64,000 nucleotides of DNA from Anaspis maculata (Eukaryota; Arthropoda; Insecta; Coleoptera; Scraptiidae), in the NCBI GenBank assembly GCA_949128115.1, contig OX421961.1, positions 119,973,050-120,037,049 on the forward strand. Direction: 5' to 3'. A model generated the notes under the pieces. It was not told the DNA's origin. It saw only the letters and a program-made list of their open reading frames with translations, and made no database searches. Positions 14,101-25,578 of the stretch are shown piece by piece; positions within the stretch are counted from its first letter, which is position 1; every line of letters begins with the position of its first letter. The translations under genes and the position numbers were made by a program.

Positions 14101-17100
14101 TGAGGTCGTCGTCTCCTGACTGAGAACCTGGTGAAACTCTTGGTTTGCTCGGCAAATAAATTGTTATTACCCAAAGTTTGTATGGCGGCGCGCACGGGCT
14201 TGGTACTGTGCTCTGGCAGAGTAGATTTATTTTCTTGTTTTGCACCCTTCCTCCTTTACCCAAGGTAAACTATGATAAAATGGAGTTGTAGAAGTCGTTA
14301 TGTGTTTATTCGATAACGTCCTAACAGGCAGATCGATAACCGGTGGAGTGGTGCACCGGTGGAACGACGCGAAGGGACCCCCGGGGACGATCTCGATTCA
14401 AATAAGAAGGTGACGTTTTATTCCGCGAAAACGTTTCCTTCGCGAAAACGTTTTCCTCCGAATTCCTCTCACCTTGCCGGGTGAACTGAGGAGAAAAATA
14501 GGGATGCGGGTGACGGTTTATTCTTAACAAGCTACATTCTACACTTTATCTCGCGCGCGTTCCACTACTACAAATTTCCAAAGTTTAGGATGTTCGTGGT
14601 GGTGGAAGAGGAAGTTTCTGCGAAACACACACATGCACACAGACGGGGAAAATTAAAGTGAATGAATTATACTCGGCTCTTGGAGCTCTTCGCGTTTTAA
14701 AGTTTAATGTTTGCATTTACAGTGTTTGATAAGAGTTGATTTTTCTTTTGTTATTTTCGGACGCGCCAAGTTAATTTATGATTGTACATGTGTGCGCGGC
14801 GAGTTTTATTGGAGTTGTAAAATCTTTTATTGTCGACTTATCGTCCCTCTGCAGACTGAAATTTCGGGGCTGATAATCCATTAGGTTGAACTGTATATGG
14901 GGCTCTAAAAGGTTCAGAGGTTTTGCAGTGCATGGAATCCAAAGCTTTTATCATCGCCGTACTTTCATTGCGTTTTGTGCGGCCAGGAATCCTGTTGGCC
15001 GGTTATGTTGGAATATGTTGTTGTATTTCAAAGCCGTGTATTCATTACAGTCCATGAAGATTTAGTTCCAAAGGAATAAGCACTAAAACCTCGACTGAAA
15101 CTAAGCTTGCCTAGCAGCAGCAAGAATTAAGTAACAGAAAAGAAACAGCATAATGGCCTAATAGCGTTTTTGAGTAACCCAAGCAGTAACATAGGTACTG
15201 AAGAAACCCGCTTTCTATGAAAGAGGATGAATTGAATAAATTTTGGGAAATAAACAAAGTCATTTACCACCACATCTAATCTTTATTACGGATTAATCAA
15301 TCATCGCCAATTTAAATAAGTTCATCTTAATTATTCATTACATAACTTTCAGACGTGCTGACATCAGCTAGCGTTAGGAATTAAATAATTCAGCTCACAG
15401 TCGGTTTCTGGAAGAAAGTACACCCTAATTACGTGCGAAAACCCTACGACCCTACTCCAATTTAATTCCGTTTTGCGTTCTTCTTAATTTTCAGAACTAT
15501 ATTGTTGAACCCGTTCCCTAACGCACCTGAGTTTTAATTCCCTGCTCAATTGATTTAAGACCTCGTCGAGATTTAAATTTTAACCCCTTCTTCTACCTAG
15601 GCCATCTTCCATATGTTGCGTCCCTGCACGTTCGGTTGTGCGCGGTGCGGGAAAGTTGGGTGATGTTTATCACAGTCACGGCGCTGTGGAAAAAACAATT
15701 GACGCAGAGAGTTGACAGAAAAAAGGCGTCCGTCCGTCAAGCGGAGCGAAAAAGTCGGTATCAGCTGGCAAGATCCCGAAAAGCATCCACGACACATCAA
15801 AAAAGAGCATCCACGACGTCTACTGCCTGTTCTGGTCTGCTGAGTGTCGCCGGGCCCATGCAGAAGCCTGCGGCGGCGATTCTGTGTCGAGCGTGACATT
15901 CATCACAGCGAGCCGACTTCCCAGAGTGCCTGGATCTCGCCGGTGCCACGTCGCAGGTGACGCTATTCCCGTTGCCCTTCATCCATACAATTAACTTTGG
16001 CTTCAATATACATTTTCCCCTCAAATTTCAATCCAGTTGTGTTTCATTCCTCCTTGCATCCGTGTTTAAGTTGTGTTTTTGTCGCTGAGCATTTTTATCG
16101 GAGCACTTGGGAGGTACCTACTCTTAGGATACCTCCCACAATTTTGTGTCCAGCGTGCTCTCACGCAGCGTCACCATATACGAATAGAAATCTCGATTAT
16201 TCAATTGTACTTAGAGAAAGATTGTTGTTCACTGAGTTTTGTCTTGGTATTTCAAATTTATAGCCTTAATTTTAAATGTAAAATGTAAAATGTATTTATT
16301 GCACCACTCGAATACAACTGTATTATAGGTTTCGTCGTTGAAAATCAGTACAAACATTTAAACACTGAACATCAAGGCTCACAATAGTCACAGTACAATG
16401 AAACTATAATACCTCGAACAATATTGTACATAACATAACTATACAAATAAGGAACATTCAATTCATAAATTCATTCATGTTGTAAAAACAGTTTTTTATC
16501 AGATATGCCTGCAGTGTGACTTTAAACGTTTTTTTGTTTTCAATTTTCACAATTTCCCGCGGCAATTTATTGTAAATTTTAACACAAGCTAGGTATGGTG
16601 ACTTTTCACAGAGGCTTGTCCTATGAATAGGAATTTTTAGTGTATCAGTATGTCGAGTTTCATACGTATGGTTCGCAGAGTTCTTTCTGAATATGTCGTC
16701 ATGGTTTCTGACATATAAACAGCACTTCAATATATAAATACAAGTCATCGTAAGCACAGAGTTTTTCACAAAAGTTTCTCGACATGACTGTCTCGGTTTC
16801 AAGTTGAACAAAAGTCTTATGATTCTTTTTTGCAGAACAAACACTCTATTGATGTTAGATGAATCTCCCCAGATAACCACATTATAGGATATATGTGAAT
16901 ACACTAGCGCATAATACATTTGTAACAGATAGTTCAGGCTTATGTCATTTTTCAGCTGTAATATCGCAAAATATGAGCTATTTAGTCTCTTACAAACGGA
17001 ATCAATGTGGGAGTTCCAAGACAACCTGTCATCAATGTTGACTCCCAAAACAGTTGTATGCGCGCTTGGTTTTATATTCATAGTATTAACAAAGTCTACG

Positions 17101-20100
17101 TCTTTCTTACCATATACTATATATCTAGTTTTATTACTGTTTAAGATTATTCTATTTTGATAACACCATCGATACATTTGTTCTTCTACCTCTAAAAGAC
17201 TTCGCTTCAATTCCTCTTTTAATTATCGATCAATCAATTTACATAAAAATTGAGTGTTTACATTCCATAGATTTTATATCCGGCTGGGGCTGTAGTTTAT
17301 AACTTACAGACTTATACAGCAGCTCTTCTCCACGTTGGGTTATATAACTTCACGCAAATCTACCTACAATCAGGTGTACAGTTTATTGCGATGAGCCTCT
17401 AATTAAGCAGCCTGCAAAAATGATGTTATGTTCCTTTCTATCTTGACGTGTTTCGAAACGACACTGGATTTTCTGGGCATTTTAGAAAGAAGTTCTCTTT
17501 GTTTTGGAACGCTACCTCAATTTTAATGCACATAAACTCCTTGTCGTGCGAAAAGGGTTAAATATTTTATTTTATGGGGAAAATAACGCGTGAGATGTTC
17601 GCCCAGATTTGATTTGCATAAATACTGCTAGTGCTTGTCTAAAGCCAATAGAGTCTACAAAATCATGCTCTGTAGAAAGCTAGATCTCTTCGAAAGGGTT
17701 ACTGAAGCTTTCACCATTTTCCTGGTGGTTCAAAGGTAGCTGAAAAACAATTTACTTGAAACCTCACTGCAACTTCAAGGCAATAAATCAATTTGACGCT
17801 TCTATGGCTATTCGAAATATCAAGAACAAAACCTACTATCGTTTTATAAACAAACAATTACCTTTAACCCCATCCAACAACTATCATTTGATTACAATGG
17901 AAATCAGACTTAATGTTTTCCTTTCTCGTCACTGATGCACTACAATTATTAACAGTGTTTTCAGCACTCTTCTTGATTTCTTCTCGAAAAATATGAATTT
18001 TTCTTCTCACGCACATCTGCCGTTGTCAACTGCTATGACGCCAATATCCTACCACCCCCGAGTTCTTCCCTTGGGCCATTCTTTTTTTGCACTCATCCCC
18101 TCTGCTAAAATCTCTCCTGATCCACAAAACCCATGCGGTGTCACCCCGAGACCAGGCGGCAAAAATCGATGTCCTCCGCATTCCTAAACCAAGACTAATT
18201 TGTCCCAAATTATAATTTCCCTTTTCTTTTCAATCTAAGGCATCTCATCACATCACCTATTTCAGATAGTCATCAATTTCCAAAATCAGACAAACAAGGT
18301 ATTGTTGAAGTCAAACTGACCATCGTGGAAGCCAAATGTTGGGGTCCTTCGGTCTTTCAGATTGTGAAAAAAAATGGAGTGCCAAATGATCAGCCAACAC
18401 CATGCAGTGATCCCTCGCCGGTTGATGGAAACTTTTCCACCGCCTATACCACGCCGAGGCACTCCCTTTCCGTTTCATCGGTTGAGGTAGGTGGTTGATA
18501 ACGTATCCACCGCCGACCTATTTTCGCTTAGAAAGCATCATTCGTAGTCCAAAATCACTGGCATTTATTGTGAACACCAGCTCACCAGGTCAACTCTTCG
18601 TCCGTCGAGGTCACAGCAATCATACAGTGCACGAGCACTTTCCGAGGGCTCACTTTCGTCATTAGGCGATCCCGACTCTGCTTTTTCAAGGAAGGTCAAA
18701 GCTCAGCTCGAAAGACTATCAACACTGCGCATTCTCCTGCGGGAGGATGAGATTGGGCACCTGAGCCCTGACAGGGTCGACTTCTCGTAGAAATACTAGC
18801 AGTGGAACTCATTCTTGGGAAGGAGTCAGAAGAACAGCAGCACGTGGAGTTCCAGGTCCAAACGTCCTGAGCCCTGAGCGCCGCTCGGATGGTGTGCGGG
18901 CTCAAGTTCCTTGATGCGAAACGTGAAGCATTATTCATACCAGCCATATCGGTTCTTACGTGCGAATTGGATCTGTAGCGCCCTCTTTTAAGTATCTCTT
19001 GCTTTGAAGTCCCATGCGATTCGATTCACCTGCATTTATAGACTTTTCTCGTCCGTTTTAGAAGAGACAGCAGTATTAGTAGTTGTACCGTACCTAGTAT
19101 TATTCCAAATCTGATAATTTGTCCGCTAATGGCAACTTACATTGGGCATTATCCTAGTATTGACGATTATTATCCTTTTTATTATCCTGCGGATAATTAT
19201 TGGACTCGCATCATCAACCATACTGTTAAGATATACCTACTCATAATGTGGTTTTAATATTCTCCTTTGTTACAGTTTGTTTGACTTACAAATTTAGCTT
19301 TATTTATACTCCTCTGGTGACCTGTATTTTTTGGTTGGATAATTTGAACAGTTATTGCTCAACTGCAATAAGGTGCTGCTCCAAGGTATATCACAAAAAT
19401 AATACAGGCTATAACTCAGAACTGTTGAAAATTTTAGCCATGGTCATTAAATATAAAGGTAAATTTGGAATAACTTCCAAACAGTCAACAATACAAATTG
19501 TTACAAATTTCAAATTTTGACTCGAATTTTACAGAAGACACTTTAACCTATCTACAGAGATGGCACGACTTTTGGTATGGAAAAAACATACTCATGCAAA
19601 TACTGACCAAAATTTCCTTTGCATATTTACTGCAACTACAATTTTTTGCATTTCTGTCTTTGTACCTAAATCCAAACATCACATATTGGGGGAAGTACCT
19701 TTCGTCGACCATCATAAGTCTTTATGTAACCAATTTTCAGATTTTAAGACGGCCCTCTGTAGTTTAACCCCAAGTTTTCACAGATATTGTTGAATTACGT
19801 CACGTTTTTCCTCAAGTACGATGAATACTTCACAGTCGCAGACTATTACTTCAACGTAAAGTGGCCCATAGAAAATGAAAAGAACATTCACTTGAATCGG
19901 CTGAAGATCGAATCGCGGCAGGTGGAAGTTCTCTTGGTTCTCGGCGTCATCTTCAGTTTGATAACAGTCACGGTTCTTCTGCCCTGGTTCGGTGACGAGC
20001 ACGAATACTATATTCAAGTGAAAACTTTGACTGACTTTTTCGAGTTCTTTATCGGAAAGAATCGTAGAATGACTCAAGTGCCGATAGCCTTGTGGTATCT

Positions 20101-23100
20101 CTCGTGCTACGATTACATCATCGCTTTTTTCGGAAACATTTTCGGCATGTTGAACTTGACATTGCACTGCAAATTCCAAATGATCATGTTGGCCAACGAG
20201 TTGGAGGAGATTGCTTTCGAAATAAAAGATCATCCAACTGTTGAGGTCGCACATCTGGACGTGCATTTGCAAGAATCGATTCGAAAGAAACTGGTCACGT
20301 GTATTGAACAGTACGTTATGATCACTCAGTGAGTGCTTTGTTCCAGTAGGAGTAGGTCTGCCACTAATATTCTTTCAAAAAAACTTTCTAGATTTGTAGG
20401 AAAAATCAACGATTTCATTTTTGTTCCAATTTTCACGTTCAGCGTTTCGGGAGTTGTAGCAGCTCTCTCTATTCCTCTTATCATGGTACGTATCTACTGA
20501 ATTAATTATTTTTTAGGTATGTAAATACCTAATAGCTACAACTGCAAAGAACCAAGAATTGTACAGGCTCTCTCTGGATCACATTTAATTTAGTATTCTT
20601 CAGTTGCTCTGGACTGAATACCCTCCTAGACTCACCTTCCAGTAATTTTCAAACAAGTACATCTGCCCCTAATTTTCAGAAACTATCACAGCATGCTGAA
20701 TTCTCATCGACTCACTTATTTGTCAGACTCAGTTTTCTTGGCCCTTGTATAATTATATCCATGATGACTTTAATGCTCAGCGGTCAATCAGTCACAGATT
20801 TGGTAGAAAAATAACCGCATCAATTGAAGCTCCTGGAATTGAAAATGTGAATTTTAGTCTGAAGAAATCTTCAACGGTGTTTATAACTTGCCTTGGTACA
20901 GTTGTGACTGGAAAAATAAATACATTATTTCGATGCTCACGAACTTTACTCGGAAACCTTTGAATCTCTCCAGCACGACAGTGATGACTATCGATAATAA
21001 ACTAATGATTACTGTGAGTTGATGAATAAAAAGTGATTTTTGTATTGAATGCGGGAAATTATTGAAAAGTCGACTGATAAGTGACACTTTCGCGCCCAAT
21101 GAAAACATTGCAATTTTCTGCACTTGGTACAGAAATAACTACTCACTTCCTTCTCGAATTTCACTAACTGTTTCTATAATTTTAGATGGGTAGAACCATT
21201 TACTCATTCACTACGTTCGTTCTGAGTTTGAAAAAATTGTAAACTAATTGCACCTTCTCGCATGTACTAAGTGTATTGGAGTCAAATTATTTCAACTTTT
21301 TGGAATAAATAATAATTACACAATGTTGCTAGAGGAATCTCTACTTTTCCTACTAGTATCCAAGACGATCCAAGAACCTATGGAAATTTTTGTTTCAGAG
21401 GTTCCTTCGGGTGGGAAGTTGGAATTCGAGAAAAAGATTGAAACAAATTTGCGCCATTTTCATAGTATGCAATTGAGCAAAAAAATTGATACATTTTCCA
21501 GGAAAATTTGAATTTTTCGGAAAAACCTCAAAGTTTTTTCCAAATCATCGTTAGAGTCCGGTCTCGATAAGCCGCATTTTGCATTTTCAACTGGAAAACT
21601 TTTGGAAAATTGGAACAAAAGATGTTGAAAAATGTCGAGAAAAATGTTCAAAACCAGTTTACCTCTGATTTAAAAAAAATGCTGAAAATCTGTTAGCGGG
21701 TTGAAAAGTTGAAGATTTGGAGTTTTTCCAGGGGGGGAACCCAAAAACTGTTGATCCGATTTCAAAAATTTCTCTCTCCAATTATGTATTATTCAGCTTT
21801 TTTTCTTCAACTATGACTCACAGCAATTCTGCACCTAAAACGAATAATCCGTTGGGCTTACCGAAGGCCAAAGTTTGCACTGCAGTTTCTTTTTGAATTC
21901 ACGAAATTGTAAGTTTCATTTTGAAAAAATTACCGCCAGAAAACTGCAACCGTGGTGTCGCATTTGAAAATTGGCCAACATGACGCCTAATGCAATCTAC
22001 TTTCGATATCGGTTCCCCAAGGCGTCAAAATTCTTGAGGAATATCAAGGTGAATTGGTTGGAAGGTGGTTGGTAACGACAATTTTATTGTCCAGGTAGGT
22101 ATTGCAACCCCCCAGGATCCTGTCGATCAGTCGTTTCCACGTAGCGGGCGGGGGCGTTGTGTAGCCTGAACAGCATACGGTAGAACTGTAATGGGCCCAG
22201 GCTTAGCCGAATAACCTGAATGAAAGGAAAGAATAGATTGAAGCTAAAGCAGAGCTGTATAATCCATACAATTTGATTGTATTCATCAAGAATAATGACT
22301 GAAACAATTACGTAAATCGGCGTTGAAACTGTGAAATTGTATAACTGGTTGCCTACTCCTCGGCCTGCTCACTGATGATTGTTCTCAACACTTTTTCGCT
22401 ACATTAGTCGAGGGGTAAACCACCTTGGAAATCTGGTGTACGATCCCATGGAAATCATTGGAAATCATTTGGAAATTATTGGAAATCGGTGTACAAAAAT
22501 TCCATCAGTGGTTTACCCCCCGACATTAGTACACTGCCTATCGCCATAACTTTTCAGGTACCTACGGACGGTGTATCAAGCCCCGGTAAATCACGGATTT
22601 CCAAGCAAAATTCAAAGCAAAATTGCGGGGATTATTGTTTCAAAAGAATATCAAACGCAAAATAATCCCCTAAATGGTGCTCCGGTGCTGCTTTTTTGTC
22701 GTGCAAACTTCCTTCCGCTCCGCTCTACTCTTCTTAATAAATAAGTTTAATTAGAATTCTTGCGTGTCCCTTTCGTCTTGGCCAAAGTTCCATAAGCACC
22801 TTATGCCTCCCGGCTCTCCGGCATTTCCAAACAAAAATTAGCCGCACACTGAACTTTTAACGATAAGATCTCATCAAACTTTGAAAGAGAGAAAAACGAG
22901 TGACGTCGTCGTCGCCGTTGCGCCACTGCAACATCACGAACATTGAATTACGCTTTTGATGATGATCGTCGTGATGGTAGGGACATGAAAGGCAGGCAGA
23001 GTTAGAAGCAGCTTTCGGAACTTGGGAAGATGGCTCTCTCTTCGGTGTGTTTTTGAAAAAGGGCAGAATTGAAGTAATTAATTGATCAAAACTTGGAGGC

Positions 23101-24592
23101 GTTCCGAATAATTCAGAATTGCATATTTTTAGCCTGGAAGCATGGAAATCCGCTTTGGTGTGTCGAGGACCCTCTTCGCCTCCCTTCGTCGCCGTAGTGT
23201 CTAACCAACTATTTTAATTAAGTTCTGGCGCATTTAAACTTTTGCTTGCATACGGACGAAACCAAATTGCATTGTAGTTATTTTGTTAACAAACTGCCGT
23301 TCGTCGCTAGTCTGCTCGCTCTGATAGAATTGGCTCATTTTTATTCAATAGTTGAAACAGGCAACTTCTAATAGGGTCGTTGCACTATTTTTTATTGCCT
23401 CACTGATTATTAGCCGCCAGATACAATTTAGCAGACTTCATACAACATAATCTACAACATAAAATAGGTCGCGGGAGCAAAAATGGCGTCCTAAAGATGG
23501 GTATATGGTATAATATGTTATTTTTACTAGTACTTTTTTTACAATTTTCTTTAGTTGTAATGAATTATATAAATAGATAATTTATTGAACAATTACTGTC
23601 GCTTTATCAAACTATAAATTGTGCCAAAGATTTGACTGAGTAATGTCTAAAGCAAACGAATCTCTACAGCGGTACTTTGCCACCCTATCATGCGCTGGCG
23701 CGAGCGTCTTTATGTCAGTAGGGTGATAGCATGAAATTCCTTCACCTGATCACCGGCAGGCAGCGCAAGGATCGAGAGTTATGTTTTGACGTTTGTTGTG
23801 GAATTGCATTGGGGCACATAACAGATGTGAGACATTTTTAGAATTATAGATGATTAGAAATTTCAATTTCGATCTTGTAAACGACGAACAAAACAGTAAA
23901 TGGACAAAACACGTAAAAATGACAGTATTTAGTAAGGTTAGTCCGGTTGACGTTGACTCCGACATGGATGAAACTTGACAGATGACAATGACACTAGTGA
24001 CATTTTGTCATAAACTCCCTCTACATGCAATCACCCTGTTCAACGTCGAAAAGAAAGCGCATTGCGCTGTTGCCACGTCAGGCATACTTACAACGTTGCT
24101 ATAGCGGGTGCCAAAGTGACGATTTGTCCCCGCGACCTATAGCAATGCTTACCTTGGTGAGCAAGGTGGCCGTTCAAATTGCGTCGCAGGGCGGTAAACC
24201 TTGCAAACAAAAATATCTTGACACCCAATGACGTGTATCACCGAAAGCCACAACATGTCTTTGGCGCGAAACAACTCAAAATATGATCTTCAGTTGACCA
24301 ATGGATGTTTCATGATATTTTGTGTTTACAGCACGCAGCGGGGCCCCAGATGATGGGCCCGTACGCCCCCTGCACGCTGCCCCGCCAGCCCCAACAGTGG
24401 CAGTACGGCCCCGTCAGTCACTTGCCACCCGGCGTGTATCCAGTGGCGTACCGTGGCCCCCATCCGCAGCAGAGGCCCCGTCCCCAGCCGCGGGAACCGC
24501 CGATTCCCATGCAACCCCTTGCCGCCACTGCCGAAGAAGAACCCTCTGCCGATACGCCACTGATGGTCAACAAAAGAGAAAGCACCGTGTGA
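1878..24592 (+). CDS. 3' part of a receptor-like gene: cytoplasmic tail with PDZ-binding C-terminus
   Basis: Two coding exons, 1878-2143 and 24332-24592, separated by an intron of about 22.2 kb. The first exon ends and the second begins between codons, so they join in frame. The first encodes an acidic, polar stretch (ECDSDEKNPDIIPQ, then TLRNGMPLHELAAQSKM) and the second a Pro/Gln/Gly-rich tail with PHPQQRPRPQPREPP and a final ESTV, which fits a class I PDZ ligand ([ST]-x-V). There is no signal peptide, Ig domain or membrane helix in the visible part, so the ectodomain must lie left of the window. The NPDIIP block and PDZ end suggest the intracellular tail of an immunoglobulin-superfamily adhesion receptor, possibly sidestep-like, but this assignment is from memory and weak. 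An odorant receptor gene lies inside the intron on the same strand. Confidence 0.6.
2144..4439. other. Intron sequence, no feature seen
   Basis: Start of the 22.2 kb intron. It contains poly-A/T runs and pyrimidine-rich stretches (for example near 2839-2960), but I find no coding exon, RNA gene or terminal inverted repeat that I can support. Confidence 0.4.
4440..4664. mobile_element. 225 bp MITE with TA target duplication
   Basis: The ends CCCTGGACACAC and GTGTGTCCAGGG are perfect inverted repeats and are flanked by TA on both sides. Pairing continues inward through AGAAAGCTTAATG and CATTAAGCTTTCT and includes two GTCxCCAAGACAG blocks. There is no coding capacity. The TA duplication fits a Tc1/mariner-type non-autonomous element. 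Confidence 0.75.
5503..6550. mobile_element. Foldback element, TACAGGGTGGTCC ends, about 1.05 kb
   Basis: The left end TATACAGGGTGGTCC mirrors the right end GGACCACCCTGTATA. Most of the element pairs as two arms of about 0.5 kb; for example CAGAGATACAGCCCTTCAAA near 5610 pairs with TTTGAAGGGCTGTATCTCTG near 6427. An apparent ORF at 6281-6517 is arm sequence and is not considered a gene. Confidence 0.85.
6552..9531. other. Intron sequence with simple repeats
   Basis: Contains a GA-rich microsatellite at about 6793-6835 and a CT repeat at about 7704-7718. Several short open frames (6622-7059 minus, 8453-8686 minus, 8754-9047 plus) have no recognisable domain and no splice context. Nothing else could be supported. 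Confidence 0.4.
9532..9682. mobile_element. 150 bp near-perfect palindromic MITE
   Basis: GGGCTAAATTTCAAGTTCAA on the left is mirrored by the right end CTTGAAATTTGGCCC. The arms continue through GCGCAGCGTGGCGCAAGTAG and CTACTTGCGCCACGCTGCGC and through TCACGTGAT, leaving a short loop around 9600-9630. A TGA may be duplicated at the flanks. Confidence 0.75.
9962..10151 (+). mobile_element. tRNA-derived SINE
   Basis: The head has a box A-like TGGCGCAGGCAGTCGAGTGG and a perfect box B GGTTCGATTCC within a complete T-arm (CCGGG/CCCGG) at about 10007-10026. The bases at the two ends of this tRNA-like part do not pair as an acceptor stem, so it is not a functional tRNA. About 120 bp of unrelated body follow, and the unit ends in a run of A at 10140-10149. 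I could not confirm a target-site duplication. Confidence 0.7.
10152..16265. other. Intron sequence, mostly unassigned
   Basis: A long stretch without a supportable exon. It includes a two-copy 30 bp duplication at about 13129-13188 (CTCATCTATCAG..CAATCGTATGTCCCC), GC-rich patches at 12060-12340 and 14340-14470, and scattered TAGGTACCTA-type motifs. ORFs of 60-145 codons occur but show no domains. Confidence 0.4.
16266..17225 (-). mobile_element. 5'-truncated non-LTR retrotransposon with tandem 3' end
   Basis: The element lies on the minus strand. Its 5' end is lost near 17225, and the 3' end at about 16269-16293 consists of short repeats reading (TTTTACA)n on the minus strand instead of a plain poly-A. 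A 5'-truncated copy ending in short tandem repeats is typical of CR1-like retrotransposons, but the clade is not settled. It lies in antisense to the receptor-like gene. Confidence 0.75.
16458..17216 (-). pseudogene. C-terminal fragment of a non-LTR reverse transcriptase
   Basis: An open frame of about 250 codons begins after an in-frame TAA near 17226 and stops at 16458. It covers only the end of the RT domain and the region after it. Visible landmarks are ILNSNKTRYIVYG, the LGVNIDDRLSWNSHI block, YALVYSHISYNVVIWG and the late segment HTYETRHTDTLKIPIHRTSL, as in CR1/Jockey-type ORF2 proteins. The catalytic YxDD palm and the endonuclease are missing, so it cannot retrotranspose by itself. The frame is uninterrupted over 250 codons, which suggests fairly recent insertion. 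Confidence 0.85.
17227..19439. other. Intron sequence upstream of the odorant receptor
   Basis: No repeat ends or coding exon could be supported. It should contain the promoter of the odorant receptor, but I recognise no specific element. Near 19137-19198 there are several close TATCC/GGATA blocks that could form a small hairpin. Confidence 0.35.
19440..21242 (+). CDS. Insect odorant receptor (7tm_6 family), seven exons, apparently complete
   Basis: Exons: 19440-19458, 19535-19725, 19784-20328, 20392-20485, 20680-20802, 20858-21013 and 21186-21242. All six introns are GT..AG (55-194 bp), all phases agree, and the sum is 1185 bp, giving 394 aa plus stop. The length is typical of insect odorant receptors, multi-pass membrane proteins that form ligand-gated cation channels with Orco in sensory neuron dendrites. 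Hydrophobic helices are evident (LLVLGVIFSLITVTVLLPWF, YDYIIAFFGNIFGMLNL, DFIFVPIFTFSVSGVVAALS). The C-terminal landmarks of 7tm_6 are present: LSGQSVTDL, SEEIFNGVYNLPWYSCDW, and the last exon MGRTIYSFTTFVLSLKKL. The start lies in a 19 bp first exon with context GCCATGG; this exon is the least certain part. No stop or frameshift is seen. The gene sits inside the 22.2 kb intron of the receptor-like gene, same strand. Confidence 0.9.
21243..23466. other. Intron sequence after the odorant receptor
   Basis: No further exon of either gene is recognised. An AATAAA at 21304-21309, 62 bp after the stop, is a plausible poly-A signal of the odorant receptor. Otherwise there are AT-rich patches and no clear element ends. 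Confidence 0.4.
23467..24137. mobile_element. TA-flanked MITE, copy A, interrupted by a second element
   Basis: The ends GGTCGCGGGAGCAAA and TTTGTCCCCGCGACC are inverted repeats flanked by TA. About 340 bp match the element at 59235-59584 on the same strand (shared segments at 23467-23710 and 24088-24137). The middle is interrupted by another small element at about 23718-24040. Confidence 0.75.
23718..24040. mobile_element. Small element inserted in MITE copy A
   Basis: The segment starts with AGGGTGATAGCATG and ends with CATGCAATCACCCT, imperfect inverted repeats. It is absent from the sister MITE copy at 59235-59584, which supports insertion. No coding capacity; the outer boundary is approximate. 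Confidence 0.55.
24332..24592 (+). CDS. Terminal coding exon of receptor-like gene (Pro-rich tail, ESTV end)
   Basis: The acceptor GTGTTTACAG ends at 24331. The frame of 86 codons begins HAAGPQMMGPYAPCTLPRQ, is rich in Pro, Gln and Gly, and stops at TGA 24590-24592 after KRESTV. GC content falls sharply after the stop. A second open frame over the same bases (24322-24627) is a composition shadow. Confidence 0.7.
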   Translation, partial: HAAGPQMMGPYAPCTLPRQPQQWQYGPVSHLPPGVYPVAYRGPHPQQRPRPQPREPPIPMQPLAATAEEEPSADTPLMVNKRESTV

Positions 24593-25445
24593 CAAGTGAC
24601 CTCGCTGTAAAGTGCACAAATCGTTGAGACAGGGTTTACAACATAAAAAACTGGACTTTAATAAATTACAGTTGTTCAATCTTGGAGAATAAGATTCGAC
24701 ACTGACTTGAAACCATGAGCGGTTGTGGAATGCAGGCAACCAGATATACACGTTGCTTCGATCCGAATGCTGGGAACAATGTCTTCTTCATTTCCGTACT
24801 CTTAATATTGTACCTACGCAAATTTATTTTTGTTATTTTTACAACGTTAAGTACATATCTTCATATTATTATTGTGAAAGTGAAAGTGAGAATTTACTGT
24901 GTGATGCACACAAACTGTTAAACGTAACAAAGTCATTGTTGTATAAAAAAGTACTCTAATAGCTAATTAATGAAGTTTCTGTTCATGAAATTATTATTAT
25001 TATTATTGTAAATTTGTACATATTCATTACTGATAAGAGAAAAATAAAAATAAATGTGATAATTATAAATTACATCTTTACTGGAAGGACGCGTTTCGTT
25101 TTTCCATTAAACGAATACAAATTAAATGAACAAAAAAAAATTGCCAAGTCCGTTAAGTACGACTTTTTTTATATAACATATTATCGTATATTGAATTATA
25201 TATCAATAATTAATTTGTAAATTTTTTTGTACATAGTGTAAATAAGACATTTTGCCTTTGTAAATATACCTCTATGATACCTTTAAATACCTAACTATTA
25301 TTATTATAAATCGAGTGTTCACATCCGCATACCTATTGTATAATTTTGTAAATTACTTGAAAAATATGTAATGGTTATCCGTTATCCAATCAAATTCATC
25401 TGTGAAAATTTAAATATAAATGTAATAAAATTTATTCCTTTGATT
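24593..25445 (+). other. Probable 3' UTR of receptor-like gene
   Basis: An AT-rich tract with ATT trinucleotide repeats at about 24990-25008 and no coding frame. AATAAA at 25424-25429 is a good candidate poly-A signal; an earlier candidate lies in the AAAAATAAA cluster near 25042. Confidence 0.5.
25424..25429 (+). terminator. Candidate polyadenylation signal
   Basis: AATAAA about 830 bp after the ESTV stop codon, followed by a T-rich tract at 25430-25450. Several weaker AATAAA matches lie upstream, so alternative ends are possible. Confidence 0.45.
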
Positions 25446-25578
25446 TTTCTTGATGTCGCAAAATCTCGGGTGTAGGGAAACCAGTTATAATTTGACTGAC
25501 TACTAAATTGGATACAGATCTCCCTAAATCAACCTGAAAAAAATCATTGGGCGCCTAACGATTGCTAGAAAATTGCCA

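Noticed and set aside
19248..19520. Hydrophobic ORF upstream of the odorant receptor, considered as its N-terminal exon
   Set aside because: The 19 bp exon with ATG at 19440 gives correct phase and normal length; the upstream frame does not connect without an additional unsupported splice.
24326..24751. 141-codon minus-strand ORF
   Set aside because: Antisense of the GC-rich terminal exon and 3' UTR; no family resemblance.
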